Below, piece by piece: positions 36,153 through 45,344 of a stretch of 64,000 bases of DNA. The notes under the pieces are model-generated. The model was given only the letters and a program-made list of their open reading frames with translations, did no database searches and was not told the DNA's origin. Position 1 is the stretch's first letter, and each line of letters begins with the position of its first letter. The stretch comes from Marsupella aquatica (Eukaryota; Marchantiophyta). The DNA is taken from assembly GCA_973895155.1 (NCBI GenBank), contig OZ316891.1, forward strand, positions 24,242,001 to 24,306,000, written 5' to 3'. The translations under genes and the position numbers were made by a program.

Positions 36153-36354
36153 AGAAGTTTTAAGTGTTTTTAGTTAATTTTAAGAGTAGTGCATCTTATC
36201 TGATTTTTAGAAATGTATTCTAGAGCTTTGGAAGCTATCATACTTCTTTAGTGTATAGTCTGTACCTAGGAAAACCTCTTGGCAAAATCTCAGAGTTTTC
36301 TGACTTATAGTTAGGAAATTAAAAATAGTCAAATTCACTAAGTCTTTAAGAATA

Positions 36355-36485
36355 CCGCATTACGAGTTTACTAGTTTAAAAGTTACTAGTTTACGATTAC
36401 GAGTTCCGACAGATTTCCGATTACGAGTTTAATAGTTTACTAGTTTACGAGTATAAGTCATTTACTAGTTACTAGTTTACGAGTT
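36355..36485 (+). repeat. TTACGAG / TTTACTAG short repeats, second cluster
   Basis: Irregular copies of TTACGAGTTTACTAGTTTA and variants (GATTACGAGTT, CTAGTTTACGAGT). They share long words with 15246-15420 in the gypsy-1 LTR. A TTTTAAAATTTTGAGGGG stretch follows at 36531, as also occurs beside the gypsy-1 and gypsy-3 LTR starts. Confidence 0.75.
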
Positions 36486-37479
36486 CAAACTTAGTCATTT
36501 TTCCGACTTTTCACTCACAGTTTTGTAGTTTTAAAATTTTGAGGGGTATGAAGAGGCATGTCTCTTTGACCCTGTGACCTCTCATTCGGTAGATTTTTAG
36601 TATAAGATAGCTCTACCACTAGTGTAGTTTATGGTAAAGTTCAGCAATTTTTGCCTTTCCTTGGTGTTCTGCCAGTTGATCATGAATGTTAAGAGTTCGA
36701 GATCAAGCTTGACACCAGGAGAAGACTTTCCTCCTTCTTGTGGTTTAATCCTTTGAATAAATCATGGGAAGTAAAATTCCAGTTGTGTAAATCTTATGAG
36801 ATGTGATGACAGATTCCTCTTGGTGACTCATTACAATCTCCTGAGTTCCTGAAGTTAACTCACTAAGTTTAAGTTTTATTTGAAATTGATGGATTTTCTT
36901 TCATGTTGCTTAGTACCATCTAAATGTTGAAGTAGCTACCTTTTAGATCTTATCTGAGTACCATTTAGAAAGAAAGGATAAGACATGTTGACGGCATTTT
37001 AAAAGGTACTCTAGTAAAGAGTTTAGATCTGAAAAGCAATATGGATTTGTATCCTTAAGTCTTTTTATTTTAACTTATGTCTAAGGAGTAACCTTGGAAA
37101 ATTCCAGACTCCCTTAGCATACTTTGAGATATTTTTCCTTGTGATTTGTTAATCATTTTCTTTTCATTAATTTATGTTACATGATGCTGAGTTATCATTA
37201 AAAACTACTCACCGCTGTAGAGCGATCTTCAAAATACCTTATTAAAGTAATCAATCCTGATTACTATGTGTTAGAGAGAGTCTTTAAACTCTCATTTGTG
37301 TTTTTATGTATCAAATCAACCCCATCTTGTTCTTTACGGGAACGAATACCGAGTTTGAAGACCTTTAAGTGTGTTTTTGGTTCTTCATAGCAAACTACAA
37401 CTACCTTAACTGTTCCTCCTTAAGGAACCTATATGTATTTACTCAAGGATGAAGGAAGGATGATTGTAGTTCACGTTCA
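36486..37479 (+). other. non-coding stretch ending in probable copia LTR
   Basis: No gene is seen. The last 200-300 bp should be the 5' LTR of the copia element whose primer site follows at 37480. It ends in TTCA and contains an inverted repeat TCCTCCTTAAGGA followed by CTATATG, like the other copia LTR. A start near 37269 (TGTTAGAGAG) is possible but unproven. Confidence 0.4.
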
Positions 37480-37803
37480 ACACGTTATCAGCACGAAGGG
37501 CTCACGTGCAATTTGTTTTTGACGACTGATATTGGGGGAAGCGATCGGGCCTCAACGAAGGGAAGAATACCATCACCAAGAAATTCTCCATCCTTTTTTT
37601 TCTCTCTTACAGCAATCAAGAACGTAGAGACCTTACCAACTTGCAGGGAAGACCCGAAGATAGCACCGGGACGAGACAAGTCGCAAAAGCAATCGGACAT
37701 GAATCAAAGGAGCACAACGATTGAAGGAGATCCAGCATACTCATAACCGATTCCGTAACATACCCTCCAAAATTTCTTTTCTATAGTCATGAACATTGCA
37801 TAC

Positions 37804-39120
37804 TGTGGTGCGTCCCATGGCTCCCTAAACCCAAGAAACCCCCCAGCTCAAGCCAATTCCCGCAGGTTTCGTGCTTGGCGAGGCCGTTTCCGCGGCTTAG
37901 CGGCATGGGACGCTGCTAACCTTCTACTACTACTATTAACATTTTACACACATATACTGGACAGATCCTTCATCGGGTCATGAGATACGTAGCCGGCCTA
38001 ATATAGGCCTTCCCCTGTCTTCCCCTGTCTTCCCCTCCGTCTTGTTAGGTATGTTTGGATTCCGCCGCCGGAATGATCCCCAATAGGCTTGGTTAAGCCG
38101 CTAAGACCTCTCTCAGCTCGACACATCCAACTCTCACTCCCCTGCTTACTTTCCTTCCTTCTGTTGATGTGGGCACTCTTCACACAAGTTAATGCGACAC
38201 ACAAATAGCAAAATGACTCATTCTGACTGAGTCATACCATGCACTTGCCATACAAACAGTACATCTCATACACAAGTTCTGCGAACTAAGCCGTGAGGCC
38301 AACTCTATTCAGCTCTTAGGCATGAGGAAACATGAATATACACAAGGGTCACTGTATGACTAACCGAGAGCTTCTCGTACTACTTGATCCCAGCCCGGCT
38401 GGTGCAAACTAAAAACTTGCTAAAGAAGAGGCCCTGAGCTCCCCGCTGCCCAGGTACTTATCCTGGTAGTGGATCCGCCATTCTTTGCATCGTAAGCCTA
38501 ATTTACCTGACAGTAATCTACTTGCCCGAATCTACCTATGTACAGCAAGGCAGGAGCACAAGTGTTGCTCCTACCAGTGGGACCGCAATCCCACTAAGCT
38601 AAGTGTCAGGGCCGCTCCTGGTTCTGATCCTAATCCTAAACGTGGAGATCCGCGCCCGCCCTGCCCACTCACGCCTCCTCCCTCCACGTCCGCCCTCCCT
38701 AAAAGGAACGGCGCCCTTGCACCGTCACGACACCGGTGGTGGATCCTCAATGGACGCCCCCAACACTTCCTCCTCAGCCACTGCCGTTGGCCCGCCTACT
38801 GACAGATTACCTGCCCTTGACCGAGTCAACTCTCCATCGGCCTGACTGGGTCCACCTTCGGCTTCAGCCTCGACACCGGCCTCGGCAATACCCACGGCTT
38901 CGGCCTCAGCCACTCCCACAGCTTCGGCTTCAGCCACTCCCTAGGGTAGTTGGATCCTTAGCCGTGACCCTGTCTGGGGTCGGTGCTGGGTCTACCTCCT
39001 TGATCACCACGGCCTGTGAAGTCGTATTTTCCTTGTTTTGTCACTATACTAAGGTGTTCCTAGGGTGCCTTCCTGCTTTACCCACTTAACCGGCCGAGTG
39101 ATTCCTGTCTAGGCATCACA
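37804..39120 (-). repeat. gypsy-2 3' LTR with 3.3-kb internal deletion
   Basis: It starts and ends like the 5' LTR but joins GTCG to TATTTTCC near 39025. The corresponding positions in the 5' LTR are 46557 and 49878, so about 3.3 kb is missing, with a TATT microhomology at the joint. It also carries one more copy of an 11-bp TCCCCTGTCTT unit near 38015. The polypurine tract (AAGTGGGGAG on the minus strand) lies just outside at 39124-39133. Confidence 0.95.
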
Positions 39121-42100
39121 TAGCTCCCCACTTAATTGTGAAGCGTCCTCGCGAACAACTTCATCTTCGTCCATATAGTATTTCTTGAGGTGGTCATAAT
39201 GGATGCGAACTGGATATACCTCTCCCGTAATGTTGGCCAATTGTACGGAGCCATTGGGGAACATCATGGTTACTCTAAAGGGTCCTAACCAGCGAGTGTA
39301 AAGCTTTCCTGGAAACCTACTATACCTACTGTCATAAAGTAGCACAAGATCACCGGTATGAATACTAACTACTTTTAACCTTTTATCATACTGCTGCTTC
39401 ATGATATTCTGTCTATATTCTACTCTCTCGGCTGAAATCATTCTCGCTTCCTCTAAAGCTTCTAACCTATATTCTCGCTCCTTTAGGCTCTCCTCCGCTG
39501 AGGCTCTTTCCTCAATTGTAACTTGAAATGTCGGTATCTCAAGTTGCATGGGTACCAGGGCTTCTTGTCCAAAGGTTAAGAAGAAGGGTGTATGACCGGT
39601 AGTGGATTTATAGGCAAGATTGTAAGCAAAAACAGCAGCAAACAATTTATCATCCCAATCGAGTTTGTTCTGAGCTACTGTCTTGTTCAATATCTTTCCT
39701 ATGATTCCGTTTGCTCGTTCTGTCAACCCGTTTGCCTTTGGATGGTAGGGAGTAGTAGGCCTATGTTTAACTAAATACTGCTCATTTAAACGACTAATTA
39801 TATCATTCAAAAAATGGGTTCCTCTATCACTAACTAATTCTAGGGGTGCTCCATACCTGGTGAAGATCTGCTCATACATGAATCTAGCCGTAGTAATTGC
39901 ATCATCCTTCGTTGTTGGTCTGGCCTCTACCCATTTAGTTGCATAATCCGTAGCCAGGATTATGTACTTGTTCCGTCGAGGGTGGGTCAGTGGTTTCAGA
40001 GGTCCAATGTAATCAATACCCCACTTCTCGAATGGTGCCAGAGGTAGAATAGGGTGCAGTGGATGCCTGGTGGACGCCCTTGGTCCTCCCGCTCGTTGAC
40101 AAGGATCGCATTGTTTGATAAACTGATAGACATCTTTGTGCAAGGTGGGCCACCAGTAACCGGCATTTAATATCTTCTTAGACGTGGTTACTGGGGCAAA
40201 ATGTCCTCCGGCCTCCTCTCCATGCATGGCCCGTAGGACTCGTTTTACCTCTCTCTTTTCCAAACATCTTTGAATCGTGTCGTTGATTCCATGCTTGTGC
40301 AGTATGCCTTTAATGCACTGATACCGTCTGACCTTCCGCACAAAGACTGCGGCTTGCTCTCGGCTTAATCCTGGCTGTAATCTGGAAGTGCTGAGAAATT
40401 GTAAAATCTCAGGGTACCATGTACCAGCTATTTCCACAACGAATAGCTCCTCGTCGGGGAATCGATCATCGATGCAATCCGTGGTAGGTTTACCTGTGAT
40501 CCTTGAAAAGAAGTCGGCATTGGCATGTAACTTTCCCGGCTTGATCCTCAGCTCATAGTCAAACTCCTGTAATAGCAAAATCCATCTTGCTACTCTGCCT
40601 GTAAGGTCCGGCTTATTGACTAGGTACTTCAAACTTTCATGATCAGTATGAAAGATTACCTTGTACCCTAGTAAATAATGCCTAAACTTTTTACAAGAAT
40701 AAATGACTCCTAATGCTTCTCTTTCCGTGGTAGAGTAGTTCCGTTCGGCATCGGCAAGCTGACGGCTTGCGAAGTATATGGGATGGTCCCTTCCTTTCTC
40801 ATCCAACTGACTTAGTACTGAGCCAATACAGAAGCCCGAGACATCTACAAAAACATGAAAATCTTTGTTCCAGTCCGGTGCTATCATGACTGGGGCCTCT
40901 ACTAACATCTGCTTCAATTCTACCACCGCTGTGACTCGTTCGGGTGTGGGTTCGAAGTCTGCTCCTGCCTTGAGCATATTGGTTAATGGTAAAGCTAGCT
41001 TGGCAAAATCCTTGATGAACCGGCGATAGTAACCAATGCATCCCAAGAAGGATCTTACATCCTTTATGTTCTTAGGTTGCATGATATCTAGCCATACTGC
41101 TAGCTTACCTTTGTCAATCTCAATGCCCTTCCTTGATACCTTGTGACCTAGTAGCACCCCCTCGGTTATTGCAAAAAAACATTTATCTGGGTGTAACTTG
41201 AGACCCACCTCTCTACATCTCATGAAGGTTTTCCTGAGGTATTTAGCATGTTTCGATGCCTTCCCGAATACTGCAAAGTCATCAATGAAGATTTCCATGA
41301 ACTTTCTCAAGTAATCATGAAAAATGTTCACCATTAATCGTTGGAACATAGCTGGTGCGTTGCAGAGTCCAAACGGCATACGATTGAAGACATAGATCCC
41401 CCATTCCGTGATGAAGGCCGTCTTGATTTGGTCTTCCTGCCGAATCCTGATTTGGTTATAACCAGAGTATCCATCCATGAATGAATATAGTTCATGACTG
41501 GCTACCATGTCTAGTACCATATCAGTAAACGGTAAAGGAAAATGGTCTTTTAATGTTGCTTCATTCAGCTTCCTGTAATCCTGACAAACCCGGATCTTGG
41601 GTTTACCATCGGGTCCAGCTTTCTTGGGAACTATCACAATTGGAGACACCCAGTCTGAATGCAGGACTGGAGTGATGAATCCAGCTTCCACTAGTTTGTC
41701 GATTTCTGTTTTGACCAGCAGGGAATACTTCGGGTTCATCCTTCGAATTGGTTGTCGAAATGATTTGGCTCCTAACATGAGATCAATTCGATGTTCCCCT
41801 AGTGTTGGATCTACTCCCTTTAGATCTTGGTGACTCCATGCAAACACATCCTGAAATTCAATCAATAAGTCACTGATCTCTTTCTCGAGCTCAGGTGCTA
41901 GGTTTCTCCCTAAGTTCAGTTCTCTTCCCTCTCCTAAGTCGAGCTTCCGATATTGCCGTGCTTGGATCATATTAATCTGCTTCTTCAAATTCGGGTCCAG
42001 TTCGGCTTCCAGTCTCTCTAATCTCATACCTCCATAAACTGGGATCTCGGCTGGACTAGCCGAGTTGGTCCCTTCCTTGGTGTCCATAGATTGTCCCCTT

Positions 42101-42375
42101 ACCGGTCTATTCGGTTTTGAATTAGTGGTCGGCTCCCCTTCCTGCCTTGGCTCTGGATCGTGTCTGTCCATCTCATCCACTTCTTGCTCCTGAGAGTTAG
42201 GCCGCTGTGCTCTCTCGGCTTCTAATAGGGCCTCAATTTGTTCTGCCCTCGTAATCGGCTTGTATGCCGATCCCTTGGTATTTAATTCCTTGCCGATGAT
42301 CGATGGCGTTGTGGACCCCGTCGGCTCTGCCACAACGCCTGCAGAAAATCCACTGTCCCTGCTACTGCTCCCCAC
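39109..42375 (-). CDS. pol: gypsy-2 pol: reverse transcriptase, RNase H, integrase
   Basis: The open frame of 1,088 codons starts at a GTG after a stop and overlaps gag by 94 nt. Its frame is -1 relative to gag, so it is probably expressed by frameshifting. Reverse transcriptase covers about residues 225-420, with DGYSGYNQ at 301 and FIDD at 363-366 in place of the usual YxDD. RNase H covers about 505-630 (D511 and HTDH 576-579). Integrase has the zinc-binding H718, H725, C756, C759 and the catalytic triad D788, D850, E886, with 35 residues between the last two. A GPFRV region follows and no chromodomain is present. The stop codon lies 12 bp inside the 3' LTR. All motifs are intact. Confidence 0.95.
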   Translation of the reverse strand: MGSSSRDSGFSAGVVAEPTGSTTPSIIGKELNTKGSAYKPITRAEQIEALLEAERAQRPNSQEQEVDEMDRHDPEPRQEGEPTTNSKPNRPVRGQSMDTKEGTNSASPAEIPVYGGMRLERLEAELDPNLKKQINMIQARQYRKLDLGEGRELNLGRNLAPELEKEISDLLIEFQDVFAWSHQDLKGVDPTLGEHRIDLMLGAKSFRQPIRRMNPKYSLLVKTEIDKLVEAGFITPVLHSDWVSPIVIVPKKAGPDGKPKIRVCQDYRKLNEATLKDHFPLPFTDMVLDMVASHELYSFMDGYSGYNQIRIRQEDQIKTAFITEWGIYVFNRMPFGLCNAPAMFQRLMVNIFHDYLRKFMEIFIDDFAVFGKASKHAKYLRKTFMRCREVGLKLHPDKCFFAITEGVLLGHKVSRKGIEIDKGKLAVWLDIMQPKNIKDVRSFLGCIGYYRRFIKDFAKLALPLTNMLKAGADFEPTPERVTAVVELKQMLVEAPVMIAPDWNKDFHVFVDVSGFCIGSVLSQLDEKGRDHPIYFASRQLADAERNYSTTEREALGVIYSCKKFRHYLLGYKVIFHTDHESLKYLVNKPDLTGRVARWILLLQEFDYELRIKPGKLHANADFFSRITGKPTTDCIDDRFPDEELFVVEIAGTWYPEILQFLSTSRLQPGLSREQAAVFVRKVRRYQCIKGILHKHGINDTIQRCLEKREVKRVLRAMHGEEAGGHFAPVTTSKKILNAGYWWPTLHKDVYQFIKQCDPCQRAGGPRASTRHPLHPILPLAPFEKWGIDYIGPLKPLTHPRRNKYIILATDYATKWVEARPTTKDDAITTARFMYEQIFTRYGAPLELVSDRGTHFLNDIISRLNEQYLVKHRPTTPYHPKANGLTERANGIIGKILNKTVAQNKLDWDDKLFAAVFAYNLAYKSTTGHTPFFLTFGQEALVPMQLEIPTFQVTIEERASAEESLKEREYRLEALEEARMISAERVEYRQNIMKQQYDKRLKVVSIHTGDLVLLYDSRYSRFPGKLYTRWLGPFRVTMMFPNGSVQLANITGEVYPVRIHYDHLKKYYMDEDEVVREDASQLSGELCDA

Positions 42376-45275
42376 TTAGCCGTTTCATCCAATTGGTCTA
42401 CATCCTTTACTTCCTCCGGAATTGCAGCTAAAAAGGTGGATTCTATTGTAAAGCAGTCCTCGACCTCTTCGTCTTCTTCTTCCAAGTCACCTTCCATTGG
42501 TTCTTGCCATAATCCGCTGGGGGGTACCTCTGGTCCAAAGACACCTTCTTCGGTTAGGTTAGTGAGGCATTCTAACCAACGTACTTCATCGGCTGACTCC
42601 AGTCCACTGTCGTACCCATCTACTTCCCTTATGCTTTTCCTACGGTCATCCTTAGTGTCCCAGGATACCGTGATAGAGGGGGTCCCGAAAGTGAACTGCT
42701 TTTTACCCCAATCTTCTATTACCTCGGCTAGGTACAGCCATGGCCTACCAATCAATAGCCGGAATGACGTAGGATTTACCGGCTTCATTACTACATAGTT
42801 AATGCTAAAGAAGATACCTCCTATCTCTGTCTTGATGCCGGTTAACACTCCCGTCGGAATGACCTGATATCCATTGGCCATGTTCAACACTCTTCCAGTC
42901 ATCTCCGGTGTTAGACCCCACCCTTTTGCTGTTGAATCAATCATAATACATACCCCTGATCCTCCATCGATGGGTACCCGTAGTAATAATTCTCCTTGAA
43001 TCATTAATGGTAATGCTGGGGCTCCTTGATCTTCTTCTATCATTAGTACGTCGGATCTGGTTGCTACCTTGGGTAATCTCGGCTTGCCGAGAATAGCCTT
43101 CCTTAATTGCTTCCGGAAGTACGGGCTATTTTTCAATAGTTGACCTACTGTTGCTGAGACTCTAGATTCTAGTACATTTTTAGCCAGGTCATAGGGAACA
43201 ATCGGCTTCTCTTCTGGTGGTGTTTCCGTCTTGGATTCGGCCAGTTTTGCCACGCTAGTCTCCACAGCTGTTGGGTCTTCCGAAGCAAACAATGCTTTTG
43301 CTCGTTTTACATCCTTGGCAATGGCTTCGGTATTCTCCAGGGTTTCTAATTCTCTTAGTTGTTCCTTAACACTAGCCGTAACAGAGGGGTAGAACAACTT
43401 AGGATGATCTCGATTGAAGTCGCTATCTTGTGAAGGATTGGTTTCACTGGTGGGCTCATGGCTTACCTGTATTGCTGGAGCCCTCCCTACTCCTTCTGTT
43501 GATGTTGACGAAGAGTCGATCCTTTCCTCCATAACCTTCCCTTTATTTTTGGCCAGCCCATCCCACCTTTCCTTCCTTCTGGTAGATCGAGTAGAGACCC
43601 GGTAGCAATCATGATCTAAATCCTCCTCTGAGAAGGTTGATAGGGCTTCGGCCTCATCATCAGATGGTACGAACTCTGCCTCGGCATCCTCTTGCCATCC
43701 TAGTTCGATGTGGTTGATTTGAACTCCTTCGGGGGTAGTACCTGGCGGTAAGATCTTGATCGGCAAAAGCTTATGATTTGCGGCCAGGCCTGCCAACCAA
43801 GTAGGACATTGCCCTAGCATATGACCTTCCTGTCGGCATCCCATACATAGCTGAGCTGGTTGTCCATCACCCTGTTTGCGTGCATTCGGGCATTCTCTAG
43901 CAAAATGGCCAGGTTGACCACAATTATAGCACGCCGCAAATCTTTGCACATTCGGCCTAGGAGGTACTGACGGGTTCTGAATAATCCGAGGATACATCTC
44001 TCCTGGATTGTTCCTTAACCCTGACCACAGAGATGCAGGTCTGTTGGATAGGTCTCGTGCTCCAATCTCACTGATGCCGAAAACACTATCAGCGGCATCT
44101 CCCAAAAAGTACTCTACTTCTCCCTGACATGGTCTGATCTCGGCCACATGCCGAACATGATTAGTATTAAGCTTAGGACACGCATCTTTATGGTGTCCGG
44201 TTTTATAACATAAGGCACACCATACAGAGCTATCCTCCTGTACTACCTTCTTCTTTGGTTTTACCTCTGCAATGATAGCCTTAAGTTGCTCGGTAAGGGC
44301 TACGATGTTATCTGGTGGCTTAGCCTCCATCTTGACTTTCGTCTTCCCTCTCCTTCTGCCCTTCCTTTTCCTAGTTTTTTCTTCTTCAGAACTAGAAGAT
44401 GACTCACTCTTGCTACTCCCACTATTCGAGCTTGACTTATCACTTCTAGACTTCTTGGAATGTTTCTTCTTCTTATCTTTTTTCTTATGGGGTGATCCCT
44501 CCTCTGATGAGGAACTCTCAGACTTAAGCTGTTTCTTCCGGCTTGTGATATCTGCATTAATGTATAATTGAATATCCTTAATTGCTTCGGCTAAAGTCTC
44601 CGGGTTCTCCTTCCTAATTGCAAAACTCATCTTCTGTGGCAAAGCATTCACCAACCATTGAAGTTGCATACCTTCAGATACATTGGTCTTTGTACGTCTT
44701 ACCAGTTTCTGAAAGCGTTGCAAGAACTTCCTGAAGGATTTGTTCTCCTTGAACCAAAGTTGTCCCAACTTCAGCACTGCTAGTTCTGAAGTTCCAATGG
44801 GTCGAAACTCCTTAACAAAGAGTGTTTTGAAGATATCCCAGATGGCTTGATCTTCCACATCTAATGCTCTGTACCAAGGCCTAGCCTCACCCTTGAACAG
44901 GCCGGGAAGAATCTGCATCTTGATGGCCGATTCTCCATTTGCTGCAGCGGTTCCCTCGAAATCATCCAACCATTCGTCCGGATCCTCATCTCCTCTCCCA
45001 TGAAATGCCTTGTAATGTATGCGCGACCGCTGGCTCAATCTGGTCCCTGGCCTCTCGTCTGGCCGTGCCTCTGGTTCCCCCATGTCGGTTGGAGACTCAC
45101 TTCTCCTTACCGACTCTTCTTCTGGTATGTCTTCTTTGACGCCACTTCCAGTTTCGGAGCTACCAGCTCTTTCTGCCCCTCTCAGTCGCTGTGTATCATG
45201 CCACCCGGCGAGCTGCTGCAGTCGAGCTCTCTCCCGTTGAATCACTCTTTCTTCCCTCGGCGTAAGGTCAGTCAT
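42282..45275 (-). CDS. gag-pro: gypsy-2 Gag-protease
   Basis: ATG at 45275, 997 residues, about 45 bp after the primer site. Residues 85-245 are the retrotransposon Gag domain (EWLDDFEG, ARPWYRAL, FKENKSFRKFLQRF). Residues 247-315 are Lys/Ser-rich. Three CCHC zinc knuckles lie at 353-366, 449-462 and 477-490. The aspartic protease is at about 755-850, with active site D-G-G-S at 770-773 and LLIGRPWL near 840. The DGGS form replaces the common DTGA/DSGA. The C-terminus is acidic. The protease is thus in the gag frame and RT in the next frame. Confidence 0.93.
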   Translation of the reverse strand: MTDLTPREERVIQRERARLQQLAGWHDTQRLRGAERAGSSETGSGVKEDIPEEESVRRSESPTDMGEPEARPDERPGTRLSQRSRIHYKAFHGRGDEDPDEWLDDFEGTAAANGESAIKMQILPGLFKGEARPWYRALDVEDQAIWDIFKTLFVKEFRPIGTSELAVLKLGQLWFKENKSFRKFLQRFQKLVRRTKTNVSEGMQLQWLVNALPQKMSFAIRKENPETLAEAIKDIQLYINADITSRKKQLKSESSSSEEGSPHKKKDKKKKHSKKSRSDKSSSNSGSSKSESSSSSEEEKTRKRKGRRRGKTKVKMEAKPPDNIVALTEQLKAIIAEVKPKKKVVQEDSSVWCALCYKTGHHKDACPKLNTNHVRHVAEIRPCQGEVEYFLGDAADSVFGISEIGARDLSNRPASLWSGLRNNPGEMYPRIIQNPSVPPRPNVQRFAACYNCGQPGHFARECPNARKQGDGQPAQLCMGCRQEGHMLGQCPTWLAGLAANHKLLPIKILPPGTTPEGVQINHIELGWQEDAEAEFVPSDDEAEALSTFSEEDLDHDCYRVSTRSTRRKERWDGLAKNKGKVMEERIDSSSTSTEGVGRAPAIQVSHEPTSETNPSQDSDFNRDHPKLFYPSVTASVKEQLRELETLENTEAIAKDVKRAKALFASEDPTAVETSVAKLAESKTETPPEEKPIVPYDLAKNVLESRVSATVGQLLKNSPYFRKQLRKAILGKPRLPKVATRSDVLMIEEDQGAPALPLMIQGELLLRVPIDGGSGVCIMIDSTAKGWGLTPEMTGRVLNMANGYQVIPTGVLTGIKTEIGGIFFSINYVVMKPVNPTSFRLLIGRPWLYLAEVIEDWGKKQFTFGTPSITVSWDTKDDRRKSIREVDGYDSGLESADEVRWLECLTNLTEEGVFGPEVPPSGLWQEPMEGDLEEEDEEVEDCFTIESTFLAAIPEEVKDVDQLDETAKWGAVAGTVDFLQALWQSRRGPQRHRSSARN

Positions 45276-45320
45276 TACCTACGCTTCCGTTCTAACTTCA
45301 TATCTCACGGCTTAAGAAAT

Positions 45321-45340
45321 GCCCCCTCCATCTAGCGCCA
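45321..45340 (-). other. gypsy-2 primer-binding site
   Basis: On the minus strand, five bases after the LTR, the site reads TGGCGCTAGATGGAGGGGGC. It has the TGG start of a tRNA 3'-CCA complement. I could not match the tRNA by memory. Only about 45 bp separate it from the gag ATG. Confidence 0.7.
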
Positions 45341-45344
45341 AAAA

